From CBDDIP01 sp965229005 (GTDB taxonomy: Bacteria > Actinomycetota > Acidimicrobiia > Acidimicrobiales > Ilumatobacteraceae), in NCBI GenBank assembly GCA_965229005.1, contig CBDDIP010000002.1, positions 3,286,001 to 3,350,000 of the forward strand: DNA of 64,000 bases. The letters run 5' to 3'. The translations under genes were made by a program, and so were the position numbers. The stretch's first letter is position 1. Each line of letters opens with the position of its first letter. This document shows, piece by piece, positions 30,003 to 38,891 of the stretch. The notes under the pieces were generated by a model. It did no database searches. It saw only the letters and a program-made list of their open reading frames with translations, and was not told where the DNA came from.

Positions 30003-31388
30003 TCACTCTGCTTCGACGGCCGCTTCCGGCTCGGTCGCGTCGGGCTCGGCGGCAGCCGCAGCAGCGGCGGGTGCCTCGCCCGGCATCTCGGCGGGCAGCT
30101 CGGCCGGACGCTCGGCGTCGGGGTTCTCCTGGTAGTACTCGGCCCACGCGGCTTCGCGCTCGGCGTCGTCGCCACCGGCAGTCCAGTTGCCGTGCTCGTC
30201 GATCTCGAAGTGCTGGCGGTACTCCTCGGCCAGCTCGCCACCTTCGGCGGCCTGCTTGATCGACAGGCTGATGCGGCGACGGGCGAGGTCGAGGTCGATG
30301 ATCTTGACCCACAGCTCTTCGCCCGGCGTGACGACCTGCTCGGGGGCGTCGACGTGGTGGGTGCTCATCTCGCTGATGTGCACGAGACCCTCGATGCCAT
30401 CGCCCACCTGCACGAAGCCACCGAACGGGACCAGCTTGGTGACCCGGCCGTAGACCAGCTGGCCCACTTCGTGGGTGCCGGCGAACTCCTGCCACGGATC
30501 CTGCTGGGTGGCCTTGAGCGACAGGCTGATGCGCTCACGGTCGAAGTCGACGTCGAGCACCTGCACGGTGACCGGGTCACCGACAGCGACGACGGCACCC
30601 GGGTGGTCGACGTGCTTCCACGACAGCTCGCTGACGTGGATGAGGCCGTCCATGCCGCCGAGGTCGACGAACGCACCGAAACTGACGACGGAGGACACGA
30701 CGCCCTCGCGGATCTCGCCCGGCTTGAGGTTGGTGAGGAAGCTGTCGCGGCTCTCCTTCTGCGTCTCTTCGAGGAAGGCGCGACGGCTGAGCACGACGTT
30801 GTTGCGGTTCTTGTCGAGCTCGATGATCTTGGCCTGCACGACCTTGCCGACGTACGGGACCAGGTCGCGAACACGGCGCAGCTCGACCAGTGATGCGGGC
30901 AGGAAGCCGCGCAGACCGATGTCGACGATGAGGCCGCCCTTGACGACCTCGATGACCGGGCCTTCGACCATGCCATCGGCTTCCTTGATCTTCTCGATGG
31001 TGCCCCAGGCCCGCTCGTACTGCGCCCGCTTCTTGGACAGCAGCAGGCGGCCTTCCTTGTCTTCCTTCTGGAGGACGAGGGCTTCGATCTCATCGCCGAT
31101 CGAGACGATCTCGTGCGGGTTGACGTCGTTGCGGATGCTCAGCTCACGGGCGAGGATCACGCCTTCGCTCTTGTACCCGATGTCCAGCAGGACCTCGTCC
31201 TTGTCGACCTTGACGACCGTGCCGTTGACCAGCTGGCCATCTTCGACATCGACCATGGTCCCTTCGATCGCATCAGCGAAGGACATGCCGAGATCGTCGG
31301 AGATCACTTGGCGGGGCTGGTAGTTGCCCTCCTCGTCGAAGGTGCCGAAGGCGCCTGCTGCGGGGGAGGTGGTCGTGGTGTCGGACAA
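30003..31388 (-). CDS. rpsA: 30S ribosomal protein S1
   Basis: About 461 residues with four S1 RNA-binding domains (roughly 45-115, 130-200, 215-285, 300-370), for example GVVSSVVSFGAFVDLGGMDG and GRVTKLVPFGGFVQVGDGIE, and an acidic Ala/Pro/Glu C-terminal tail. S1 helps mRNA bind the 30S subunit. Start choice: the N-terminal SDTTTTSPAAGAFGTFDEEG is in frame with a TTG at 31388 and no ATG or GTG lies close by; the promoter at 31467-31495 excludes the longer reading. There is no good Shine-Dalgarno before the TTG. Confidence 0.92.
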   Translation of the reverse strand: MSDTTTTSPAAGAFGTFDEEGNYQPRQVISDDLGMSFADAIEGTMVDVEDGQLVNGTVVKVDKDEVLLDIGYKSEGVILARELSIRNDVNPHEIVSIGDEIEALVLQKEDKEGRLLLSKKRAQYERAWGTIEKIKEADGMVEGPVIEVVKGGLIVDIGLRGFLPASLVELRRVRDLVPYVGKVVQAKIIELDKNRNNVVLSRRAFLEETQKESRDSFLTNLKPGEIREGVVSSVVSFGAFVDLGGMDGLIHVSELSWKHVDHPGAVVAVGDPVTVQVLDVDFDRERISLSLKATQQDPWQEFAGTHEVGQLVYGRVTKLVPFGGFVQVGDGIEGLVHISEMSTHHVDAPEQVVTPGEELWVKIIDLDLARRRISLSIKQAAEGGELAEEYRQHFEIDEHGNWTAGGDDAEREAAWAEYYQENPDAERPAELPAEMPGEAPAAAAAAAEPDATEPEAAVEAE

Positions 31389-31398
31389 GGGACGATCG

Positions 31399-31458
31399 CT
31401 TTCGAAAGGACTGCACGAGTAGGAACGGGTGGAAACCCATGAACCGGCTGGTAGCCGG
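31399..31458 (-). promoter_or_regulatory. Structured 5' leader of rpsA mRNA
   Basis: Within the predicted leader I see three dyads: CCGGCT/AGCCGG with a 3-nt loop (31444-31458), GGGT/ACCC with a 4-nt loop (31427-31438), and the palindrome CTTTCGAAAG (31399-31408) just before the TTG start. They could mediate feedback by S1 or simply set initiation efficiency. Structure inferred from sequence only. Confidence 0.35.
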
Positions 31459-31466
31459 ACCGGTCG

Positions 31467-31495
31467 AGGATACCAGGCAGGTTCCGCCACGTCAC
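31467..31495 (-). promoter_or_regulatory. Putative rpsA promoter
   Basis: Minus-strand GTGACG (31495-31490), 17 nt spacer, TATCCT (31472-31467). Transcription would begin near 31460, giving a leader of about 70 nt. The -35 overlaps the stop region of the upstream methyltransferase gene, showing rpsA is transcribed on its own. Confidence 0.55.
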
Positions 31496-32229
31496 CAGTG
31501 CCGGCGCGCCGTCACCAGGAATTCAGCCGACTCCGTCGAGGGTGGTTCCCGGCCGTAGCTGCCCGGTTCGACGCTGCTGATGCTCGTCACCTCGAGGCCG
31601 ACCGAGGTGCACAGCAAGCGCAGCTCGCGCGGCGTGTAGCACCCGGTCCACAGGTCGACCTCCTTGGGTTCGCCCTGCTCGTTACGCACCTCGGTCCGCT
31701 CGTGGTTCACGCCGGTGTCGGCATCGAAGGTCGCGGCCTCGTGGTACTTGACCGCGAAGTAGGCGCTGAACGCACTGAGCGCCAGCCGGCCGTTCGGCTT
31801 CAGCGCGTTGCTCATCCGCTGCAGCACCACCTGGTCGTCCCCGTTGGCGGTCATCAGTCCGAAGGCGCCCTGGCACAAGCAGATCACCGCGTCGAACTCG
31901 GCATCGACGGCGAGGTGGCGAGCGTCGAGCCGCTCGAAGGTCGCACGTGCCGGCGCATCGGCGGGCGCGTTCGCCGTGGCCAGTTCGATGAACCGCTCGC
32001 TGATGTCGATGCCGTGCACGGTGATGCCGCGCCGAGCCATCTCGTGCGCGTGCCGGCCGGGCCCGCAGCCGACGTCGAGCACGCGCTGGCCTTGCCGCAG
32101 CTCGAGCGCAGCAACGATGTGATCGACCTCCTGCACCGTCCCCTTGGTGAACGAGTAGCGCAGGTACGCCGACCCCAGGTGCGCCGCGATCGGCTCGAAC
32201 CAGTGCCCCTGCTCCCCCTCGTCCCCCAT
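31492..32229 (-). CDS. Class I SAM-dependent methyltransferase
   Basis: 245 residues from ATG at 32229. Motif I RVLDVGCGPGRHAHEMARRG (49-68), then VHGIDISERFIELA and FDAVICLCQGAFGLM. The N-terminus reads WFEPIAAHLGSAYLRYSFTK. Resembles Methyltransf_25-type small-molecule methyltransferases; the substrate is unknown. Longer in-frame readings upstream run through a repeat-rich intergenic region and lack family similarity, so they were not used. Confidence 0.83.
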   Translation of the reverse strand: MGDEGEQGHWFEPIAAHLGSAYLRYSFTKGTVQEVDHIVAALELRQGQRVLDVGCGPGRHAHEMARRGITVHGIDISERFIELATANAPADAPARATFERLDARHLAVDAEFDAVICLCQGAFGLMTANGDDQVVLQRMSNALKPNGRLALSAFSAYFAVKYHEAATFDADTGVNHERTEVRNEQGEPKEVDLWTGCYTPRELRLLCTSVGLEVTSISSVEPGSYGREPPSTESAEFLVTARRHW

Positions 32230-32248
32230 CTCCCCATCCTGCCCGACC

Positions 32249-32354
32249 TTCTCGTTGCACCCGTTCCCAAATTCGAGAACCCACGCAACGAGAACCCGGA
32301 ACCGTCGTTCCCGTTGCATCCAGCGACACCTTCTGTCGCCCCATGCAACGAGAA
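32249..32354. repeat. Double inverted-repeat element built on TGCAACGAGAA
   Basis: Four copies of the 11-mer in alternating orientation: 32249-32259 (minus), 32284-32294 (plus, first base C), 32308-32318 (minus, one mismatch) and 32344-32354 (plus). They form two successive hairpins of about 46 bp each; the second loop contains a further 6-bp stem GCGACA/TGTCGC (32323-32339). The element fills the gap between a leftward methyltransferase and a rightward small membrane protein. It resembles a REP-type extragenic palindrome or a paired operator. Confidence 0.6.
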
Positions 32355-32636
32355 TGCGGCATGGACGTCGACGCACCGATCGTCGAGCACATCCAGGAGG
32401 TCCACCTCCCGGCCCGGCCGTTCTACAGCGCGGTCGTGCTCTTCAACGCGTTCGTGGTGTGGGCATCCGGCGCATTGATCGCGGCGATTGCCGCCCGACC
32501 GGACTCTGGACCGCTCCCGATCGTCATCGGCGTCGGTTCGCTGGCCATCGTCGTCAGCGCCGCGACTGCCAATCGCAACGAAGACGTCGTGCTCCTGCGT
32601 CGCTTCACCGTGTCGGCGGGAACGATCCGACGTTGA
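32343..32636 (+). CDS. Small two-helix membrane protein, hypothetical
   Basis: 97 residues from ATG 32343; an internal ATG at 32361 (MDVDAPIVEH) may be the true start because the first ATG lies inside the repeat element. Two predicted membrane helices (about 28-50 and 58-76) with a short linker, then a basic tail (RNEDVVLLRRFTVSAGTIRR). No family recognised. Convergent with polA, 12 nt from its end. Confidence 0.55.
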   Translation: MQRECGMDVDAPIVEHIQEVHLPARPFYSAVVLFNAFVVWASGALIAAIAARPDSGPLPIVIGVGSLAIVVSAATANRNEDVVLLRRFTVSAGTIRR

Positions 32637-32648
32637 TCGCGCGTGGCG

Positions 32649-35315
32649 TCAGCCCTTGGCGTCGGCCCAGGTCTGGCCCCAACTGACGTTGACCTCGAGG
32701 GGGACGTCCAGGTGGGCCGCGTCGTGCATCAGACCGATCACCAACGGGCCGACCTCGTCGCGCTCGTCGGTGGGCACCTCGACGAGCACTTCGTCGTGGA
32801 CCTGGAGGACCAAGCGGCTGTCGACGCCCTTGGCTTCCAGCTCGCGGTCGATGTTGACCAGCGCGACCTTGAAGATGTCGGCGGCGAGGCCCTGGATGCC
32901 GGCGTTCATCGCCTGGCGCTCGCCGGCCTGGCGGATGCGGAAGTTGCTGTTCGACAGCTCGGGGATCGGGCGACGGCGCCCGAACAACGTCTCCGTGTAG
33001 CCACGCTGCCGCGCCTCGACGACGGTCCGATCCATGTACGCCTTCACGTTCGGGAACGCCACGAAGTACGCGTCGAGGATCACCGCGGCTTCATCGGTCG
33101 GGATGCCGAGCCGCTGCCCGAGGCCGTACGCCTCCATCCCGTAGGCCAGGCCGTAGCTGACCATCTTCGCCTTGGACCGCTGCTCGAGCGTGACGGCCTT
33201 CGGCTCGACCCCGAACACTCGCGACGCAGTCGCGTTGTGGATGTCGGTGCCGCTGGTGAACGCCTCGATCAGGCCGGGGTCCTGCGCGAGGTGGGCGATG
33301 CAGCGCAGCTCGATCTGGTTGTAGTCGGCGACGAGCAGCACGGTGCCCGGACCCGGGATGAACGCCTTGCGGAACTGGCGACCCTCCTCGCTGCGCACCG
33401 GGATGTTGTGCAGGTTCGGTTGATCGCTGCTCAACCGGCCGGTGCGGGCAACGGTCTGGTTGAAGGTGGCGTGGATGCGCCCGTCGGGTGCGACCTCGGC
33501 CAGCAGGCCAGTGCCGTAGGTGCCGCGCAGCTTCTCCACCTCGCGGTACTGCAGCAGCGGGTCGATGAACTCGGGCCACTCGTCGCGCAGCTTCTCCAGC
33601 GTCGCCGCGTCGGTGCTGAACCCGGTCTTCGTCTTCTTGCCCGGCGCCAGTTGGCGTTCGGTGTAGAGGATCTCGCGCAGCTGGATCGGCGAGTTGAGGT
33701 TGAACGGTCGACCAGCAACGCGCACGAGCTCGGCACCCAGTCGCTCGACCTCTGCGGTGAGCTTCTCGTTGAGCCGGCGCAGTTCGACGGCGTCGACGGC
33801 GATGCCGACGTGCTCCATCTTCGCCAGCACCTTCACCAGCGGGTTCTCGATGGTGCGGTACAGCTCGGCCATGCCCTGCGCCTCGAGCGCCCGCTCGATG
33901 GCCGGCGACAGCTTGCTGATCGCCAGCGCGGCGCGGCCCGCCTGCTGGCGTTCGTCGGCACCGCCACCGAAGTCGAGCTGACCGGACGAGCCACCATCGG
34001 CGGGCATCTCGAACGTCGTGTAGCGGGCGAGCAGGTCGGGCAACGCGTAGCGGGTGTCGGCTGGATCGATGAGATACGCGGCGATGGCCACGTCGAGTCC
34101 GAGGCCATCGACGGCGGCGCCGCGGTCGAGCAGCCAGCGCAGGAAGGCCTTCGCGTTGTGGCCGCGCAGCGACGGATGCCCGGCGAACGCGGCCAGCACG
34201 CCTGCGTCGCGCAGCGCAGCGTCGGCGATCCACACGACGTCCGCCGAGGTCTCGTCTCGCGTGACGGCAACGCCGACGATCTCGCTGCGACCCGGCTCGC
34301 CGACCCACGCGACACCGAGGTCGAGGTGCTCCAGTGAGGACAGCGCCGGCACGATCTCGGCTGCGTCGGTGAGGTCGGTGACCTCTGCTTCGAGCACCTC
34401 CGAGGGCGACGACGACACCTCGGGCACGTACGAGTTGCCGGAGCCCAACGAGCCGAGCGCCTCGTACAACCGATCGTGCAGCGTGCGGAACTCGAGGAAG
34501 TCGAACAGCTTGCGCACCTCGGGCCCGTTGGGCTGGATGGTGAGCGAGTCGAAGTCGACCTCGATCGGGGCGTCGCGACGCAGCACCATCAGGTCGACGT
34601 TGTTGCGCACGCGCTCTTCGAACTCGGCCAACGAGGCCTTCAGCTTCGGGGTCTGCTTGTCGACGTTGGCGAAGATGCCGTCCAGGCTGCCGTAGGTGTT
34701 GAGGAGCTTGGCCGCCGTCTTCTCCCCCACGCCCGGCACGCCTTCGAGGTTGTCGCTCGGGTCGCCGCGGAGCGCGGCGTACTGCGGGTAGATCTCCGGC
34801 GTCACACCGGTCTTCTCGGCGATGCCGGCCTCGTCGTAGAGCGCGTAGTCGCTGACGCCGCGACGGTTGTAGAGCACCTTCACGTGCGGGTCGTGCACGA
34901 GCTGGTAGCTGTCGCGATCGCCGGTGACGATGAGCACGTCGTGGCCCTGCGTCTTCCCCTTCTCCGCGATGGTGGCGATGATGTCGTCGGCCTCCCAGCC
35001 GGCGAGGTCGAACACCGTGACGTTCAACGCGGCGAGCACCTCGCGCACCAGGCCCATCTGCTGACGCAGGATGTCCGGTGCTGCCTCGCGCTGCGCCTTG
35101 TACAGCGGGTTGGCCTCGTGGCGGAACGTCGGCTCGGGACGGTCGAAGGCGACGAGGATGCCGTCGGGCTTGTGGTCCTTCACCAGGTTGATGAACATCG
35201 ACGTGAAGCCGAAGACAGCGTTGGTGACCTGGCCCGATGCCGTTGCCATGTCGGTCGGCAGGGCGAAGAAGGCGCGGTAGGTCAACGAGTTGCCGTCGAG
35301 GAGGAGGACCTTCAT
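32649..35315 (-). CDS. polA: DNA polymerase I
   Basis: 888 residues. The N-terminal 5'-3' exonuclease (about 1-290) has MKVLLLDGNSLTYRAFFAL, AGWEADDIIAT and GDRDSYQLV. The middle 3'-5' exonuclease fold (about 310-470) lacks the usual DxE (LGVAWVGE), so proofreading is probably lost, as in other actinobacterial PolA. The polymerase domain has LLVADYNQIELRCIAHLAQD, KMVSYGLAYGMEAYGLGQRL and LQVHDEVLVEVP. Fills gaps in excision repair and removes primers. Ends 12 nt from the convergent small membrane gene and starts 10 nt after the ANTAR regulator. Confidence 0.97.
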   Translation of the reverse strand: MKVLLLDGNSLTYRAFFALPTDMATASGQVTNAVFGFTSMFINLVKDHKPDGILVAFDRPEPTFRHEANPLYKAQREAAPDILRQQMGLVREVLAALNVTVFDLAGWEADDIIATIAEKGKTQGHDVLIVTGDRDSYQLVHDPHVKVLYNRRGVSDYALYDEAGIAEKTGVTPEIYPQYAALRGDPSDNLEGVPGVGEKTAAKLLNTYGSLDGIFANVDKQTPKLKASLAEFEERVRNNVDLMVLRRDAPIEVDFDSLTIQPNGPEVRKLFDFLEFRTLHDRLYEALGSLGSGNSYVPEVSSSPSEVLEAEVTDLTDAAEIVPALSSLEHLDLGVAWVGEPGRSEIVGVAVTRDETSADVVWIADAALRDAGVLAAFAGHPSLRGHNAKAFLRWLLDRGAAVDGLGLDVAIAAYLIDPADTRYALPDLLARYTTFEMPADGGSSGQLDFGGGADERQQAGRAALAISKLSPAIERALEAQGMAELYRTIENPLVKVLAKMEHVGIAVDAVELRRLNEKLTAEVERLGAELVRVAGRPFNLNSPIQLREILYTERQLAPGKKTKTGFSTDAATLEKLRDEWPEFIDPLLQYREVEKLRGTYGTGLLAEVAPDGRIHATFNQTVARTGRLSSDQPNLHNIPVRSEEGRQFRKAFIPGPGTVLLVADYNQIELRCIAHLAQDPGLIEAFTSGTDIHNATASRVFGVEPKAVTLEQRSKAKMVSYGLAYGMEAYGLGQRLGIPTDEAAVILDAYFVAFPNVKAYMDRTVVEARQRGYTETLFGRRRPIPELSNSNFRIRQAGERQAMNAGIQGLAADIFKVALVNIDRELEAKGVDSRLVLQVHDEVLVEVPTDERDEVGPLVIGLMHDAAHLDVPLEVNVSWGQTWADAKG

Positions 35316-35325
35316 CGTGATCCCG

Positions 35326-35901
35326 TCACGGCGTGAGCGTGCCGGCGAGGATCCGCTCGGCGACCTCGCGCATGCGCGAGCGCTCGCTCATCGCGGTGCG
35401 CTGGATGAAGGTGAAGGCATCGCCTTCCTTCATCCCGAACTGGTCGATGAGGATCCCCTTGGCGCGATCGATGATCTTGCGCGACTCCAGCTGCTCGCCG
35501 AGCGCGTCGACCTCGCCGCTGAGGTGCTGCAGCTCGCGAAAGCGCCCGATGGCCACCTCGATGGCCGGGATGAGATCGCTCTTCTGATACGGCTTGACGA
35601 GGTACGCGAGGGCGCCGGCGTCACGGGCCTCTTCCACGACCTCGCGCTGGCTGAACGCGGTGAGCATCAGCACGCCGCACAGCCCCTCGGCGGAGATGAT
35701 CTGTGCCGCCTCGAGACCGTCCATGCCCGGCATCTTGATGTCGAGGATGGCCAGGTCCGGTTTGAGCTCGCGCACGAGGTCGACGGCCTGATCGCCGCGC
35801 CCGGTCTCGCCCACGACGTCGTAACCCTCTTCTTCGAGGGTCTCACGCAGGTCGAGGCGGATGATGGCTTCGTCCTCGGCGATCACAACTCGGATGGTCA
35901 A
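35326..35901 (-). CDS. ANTAR-domain response regulator (PdtaR-like)
   Basis: 191 residues with a TTG start at 35901, preceded by AAAGGGAAG. Receiver: E9-D10-E11, phospho-acceptor D54 (AILDIKMPGMDG), T in LTAFSQ, K in LVKPYQ. A coiled linker (ELQHLSGEVDALGEQLESRK) leads to an ANTAR RNA-binding domain (IIDRAKGILIDQFGMKEGDA). ANTAR proteins bind paired hexaloop hairpins in nascent mRNA and block termination. The Mycobacterium homologue Rv1626 also lies near polA. No cognate kinase is adjacent. Confidence 0.92.
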   Translation of the reverse strand: MTIRVVIAEDEAIIRLDLRETLEEEGYDVVGETGRGDQAVDLVRELKPDLAILDIKMPGMDGLEAAQIISAEGLCGVLMLTAFSQREVVEEARDAGALAYLVKPYQKSDLIPAIEVAIGRFRELQHLSGEVDALGEQLESRKIIDRAKGILIDQFGMKEGDAFTFIQRTAMSERSRMREVAERILAGTLTP

Positions 35902-35935
35902 CGGCTTCCCTTTCGCGGCCTGCCCGGCTCGCCCA

Positions 35936-35962
35936 CATTCAAGCAGGCCTCATTCAAGCAGG
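35936..35962. repeat. 15-bp-period direct repeat of CATTCAAGCAGG upstream of the ANTAR regulator
   Basis: Two exact 12-bp copies (35936-35947 and 35951-35962) in the 67-bp gap between the small coiled-coil gene and the ANTAR regulator. It could be a tandem regulator-binding site or a slippage duplication. Confidence 0.45.
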
Positions 35963-35968
35963 TCGGTG

Positions 35969-36175
35969 TCACATCGAGTCCAAGAGCTGGTCCTGACGGG
36001 CCTCCAGCTCGGCGATGCGCTGGATCACGTGGGCGCGATGACCCTGCATCGCATCGGCGTGGGCGTCGTCGTCCATGTGGACGAGCTGCTCACCGATGAC
36101 GTCGAGCTCAGCGCGCAGCTTGCGGATCTCGGCGCCGACCTTGCGCAGCCGGGCCTCGGTTCGGCGGGTTCCCAC
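35969..36175 (-). CDS. Small coiled-coil protein, hypothetical
   Basis: 68 residues from GTG at 36175. Almost entirely charged helix with heptad-like spacing (RLRKVGAEIRKLRAELDVIG, then HVIQRIAELEARQDQLLDSM), so a short coiled coil. No enzymatic motif. It precedes the ANTAR regulator in the same direction and starts 36 bp from the divergent malQ. Similar small helical proteins occur near such regulators, but the function is unknown. Confidence 0.6.
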   Translation of the reverse strand: MGTRRTEARLRKVGAEIRKLRAELDVIGEQLVHMDDDAHADAMQGHRAHVIQRIAELEARQDQLLDSM

Positions 36176-36211
36176 GACGGAAGTGTAGGGACCTCGGCCA
36201 AACTGGCAGGC

Positions 36212-37957
36212 GTGTACGACGAGTGGGGCATCGCCGAGGGCTACTTCGACGTCGACGGCGAGTGGCACCCCACCGATCCGTTGACGATCGCGCTGCTGCG
36301 CGACGTGATCGGCGATCACACCGTGGTCGACTCGCCGCCGCTGTGGTTCGTCGCCGAGCACGACGCGCCCATGCTGTGGGGCCCGTGCCGCGTGATCCTC
36401 GAGGACGGCCGCGAGCTCGGGCCGGCCGACCACCTTCCTGCGGACCTGCCGTGCGGATACCACACGTTGAGTCCCGAGCACGGCGGGCCCGACACCGCGT
36501 TGGTCATCCATCCGGCCCGCTGCCCGGACGCACCGAACGGGTGGGGGCTGGCGGCGCAGATCGCCTCGCTGTGGCGCCGCGACGGATGGGGCATCGGCGA
36601 TCTCGCCGACGTCGCCGAGCTCGGTGCGTCGGTTGCCGGGCACGGCGGATCGGTGCTGCTGCTCAGCCCGTTGCACTCGCCGGCGCCGACCTTCCCGCAG
36701 GAGGACAGCCCCTACTACCCAAGCTCGCGCCGGTGGCTGAACCCGATGCTGGTGCCGATCCACGATGAGTCGCCGCCGTCGGTGAACAACGCGCCGGGCG
36801 GTCTGATCGAGCGCGACTCGGTGTGGCGAGCGAAGCGCAACTGGATGGCGGCCCGCTTCGAGACCGCCAAGCAGGACGCGGTCTGGCGCAGCTGGGCCCG
36901 CGCCCAAGGTTCGGATCTCTGGCGCTTCTGTGCGTGGAACGCGCTGGCCGACGAGTACGGGCCGCGCTGGCGCGACTGGCCGGAGTCGATGCGCTCGCCG
37001 GAGCGCAACGAGGTCGTCGACCGCACGATGACCGATCGCGACTTCGCCGATCGCTGCGACTTCCACGCCTACTGCCAGTGGCTGATCGCCGCGGAGCTCG
37101 CCCACGCCTCGGCCGCGGCGGGGATCGGACTGATCGGCGACCTCGCCGTCGGCAGCTCGCCCGACGGCGCCGATGCGTGGATGCACCAAGGGCTGATGGC
37201 GTTGAACGTGCGCATCGGCGCGCCGCCCGACACGTTCAACGCCGACGGGCAGGAGTGGGGACTGCCGCCGTTCATCCCGAGCAAGGCCCGCGCCGCGCAC
37301 TACCGCCCGTTCATCGCCATGGTCCGCGCTGCGTTCAGCGGCATGGCCGGGTTGCGCATCGACCACGTGATGGGGCTGTTCCGTCAGTGGTGGGTGCCCG
37401 CCGGTCTGCCACCAACGAAGGGCGCCTACGTGCGTCAGCCGTCCGAGGAGCTGCTGGCGATCATCCGCTTGGAAGCTCAGCGAGCTGGAGCGTTCGTGGT
37501 CGGCGAGGACCTCGGCACCGTCGAGGACGGCGTGCGCGAAGCGATGCGCGACAGCAACATCCTCGGCACGACGGTCTGGTGGTTCGATCCGGACGCAGCG
37601 GAGTGGCCCGAGGCCACGCTCGCAACGGTCACCACGCACGACCTCCCGTGCGTCGCCGGTGTGATCGCCGGCAGCGACGGCACCGACGAGATGCGCGAGG
37701 CGCTCGACGGGCTGCCGGGCCCGCCCGTGGTCGCGGTTCACGCCTCGTTGGCGTCCAGCCCCGCCCGGCTGCGGCTGGCCTCGCTCGACGACTTGGCGGG
37801 TGCCACCGAGCGCCCGAACCAACCCGGCACCCTCGGCCACCAGCACCCCAACTGGCGCCGCCGCATGCCCGGCTCGGTGGCTCAGCTGCTCGACGGCGAG
37901 CCAGGTGCCTCGATCATCGCCGCCATGTCGAAGGGCGATCGCCGCGCGCCGAGATGA
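36212..37957 (+). CDS. malQ: 4-alpha-glucanotransferase (amylomaltase, GH77)
   Basis: Transfers alpha-1,4-glucan segments, making longer maltodextrins and releasing glucose. 581 residues, GTG start at 36212. Family motifs: SPLHSPAPTFPQEDSPYYPS (donor-site loop), nucleophile D384 in LRIDHVMGLFRQWW, acid/base E432 in VVGEDLGTV, third carboxylate D477 in VTTHDLPC; the end reads NQPGTLGHQHPNWRRR. All three catalytic acids are present. No other glycogen gene is nearby. Confidence 0.95.
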   Translation: MYDEWGIAEGYFDVDGEWHPTDPLTIALLRDVIGDHTVVDSPPLWFVAEHDAPMLWGPCRVILEDGRELGPADHLPADLPCGYHTLSPEHGGPDTALVIHPARCPDAPNGWGLAAQIASLWRRDGWGIGDLADVAELGASVAGHGGSVLLLSPLHSPAPTFPQEDSPYYPSSRRWLNPMLVPIHDESPPSVNNAPGGLIERDSVWRAKRNWMAARFETAKQDAVWRSWARAQGSDLWRFCAWNALADEYGPRWRDWPESMRSPERNEVVDRTMTDRDFADRCDFHAYCQWLIAAELAHASAAAGIGLIGDLAVGSSPDGADAWMHQGLMALNVRIGAPPDTFNADGQEWGLPPFIPSKARAAHYRPFIAMVRAAFSGMAGLRIDHVMGLFRQWWVPAGLPPTKGAYVRQPSEELLAIIRLEAQRAGAFVVGEDLGTVEDGVREAMRDSNILGTTVWWFDPDAAEWPEATLATVTTHDLPCVAGVIAGSDGTDEMREALDGLPGPPVVAVHASLASSPARLRLASLDDLAGATERPNQPGTLGHQHPNWRRRMPGSVAQLLDGEPGASIIAAMSKGDRRAPR

Positions 37958-38035
37958 GGTATGAGCGGCCCATGACCGCCAACTTCTCATCGCGCGCACC
38001 GCACCGGGCGACCTGGCAGCACGATCGACGGCTCG

Positions 38036-38743
38036 TCAGTCGTCGTAGGCCACTTCGTGGTCGAGGATCGTGAGACCGTGACGTCCCAGGAGCGCCACAC
38101 CGTCCACCTCGCTCATCAGTACGCCGCCGAGGTGGAAGGAGCTCGCCAGCTGACCGTCCTCGGTGAACCAGAAGAGCGGCCCCTCGGCCAGCTCCACCGC
38201 ATGCGCACAGAACCCGGCCGGCCCGGTCGCGTCCGGGTCGATGCTTCGACCGAGCGGCCAGTCGTCGGCCCACCAGCCTTCGTCCGTCGAGATCACATCT
38301 CGAAGGTAGGCCTGCATGACGACGAACATCCGATCGACGCCGGGATGCGTGGCTCGCGCGGCGTGGAGATGGAGCTCTGCGGCTCCAGTGTGGTCATCGC
38401 CGGCGAGGTGACTGGCTGGTCCGTCGGCGAGGCACCAGAGCACGTCGTCGTCATCCACCGACAAGTCGGCGGCGAGCACGAGGAACTCCAACCGCTCGTC
38501 GGTCGACAGCTCGGGCTCCGAGTGGTCCGACCACTCGCCGGCCCAGAGCGACTCGCACACCGCCTGAAACGGGCCGGGTGGCCAGACGTCATCAGTGGCC
38601 TCAGGTCCATCGTCGTTGCGGGCCAGCGATGTCCGAAGGCCGTCGACGTACATCCGAGCGGCCTCGGCGACGCCGACCGCATCGAAGCGCTGCCGACAGG
38701 TCGGCCCGACGGCGTCGGCATCCATCGGCCGACCGTAGACCAT
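38036..38743 (-). CDS. Hypothetical acidic protein
   Basis: About 235 residues if ATG 38743 is used (another ATG six codons later). Rich in Asp, Glu and Trp (for example ELSTDERLEFLVLAADLSVD then DDDDVLWCLADGPASHLAGD), no signal or membrane helix, no motif I can name. The acidic composition and low-GC third positions fit a real cytosolic protein better than the opposite strand, which reads as low-complexity His/Arg. Function unknown. Confidence 0.55.
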   Translation of the reverse strand: MVYGRPMDADAVGPTCRQRFDAVGVAEAARMYVDGLRTSLARNDDGPEATDDVWPPGPFQAVCESLWAGEWSDHSEPELSTDERLEFLVLAADLSVDDDDVLWCLADGPASHLAGDDHTGAAELHLHAARATHPGVDRMFVVMQAYLRDVISTDEGWWADDWPLGRSIDPDATGPAGFCAHAVELAEGPLFWFTEDGQLASSFHLGGVLMSEVDGVALLGRHGLTILDHEVAYDD

Positions 38744-38891
38744 CGGCGCGACGGGGTCTGGCGATCGTCGGCGGACTCGCTGCTCGAGGCCAACCCGCGT
38801 GAGGTCAGTCAGCCTGACCTCGATGACCGGCCTGTGCGAAGCGCTCGATTGCACTCCGAGCGATCTCGTGTCGACGTGACTCGCCGAACGA

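Noticed and set aside
35969..37999. 676-codon minus-strand frame opposite malQ
   Set aside because: Antisense of malQ; only its last 68 codons (35969-36175), outside malQ, look real.
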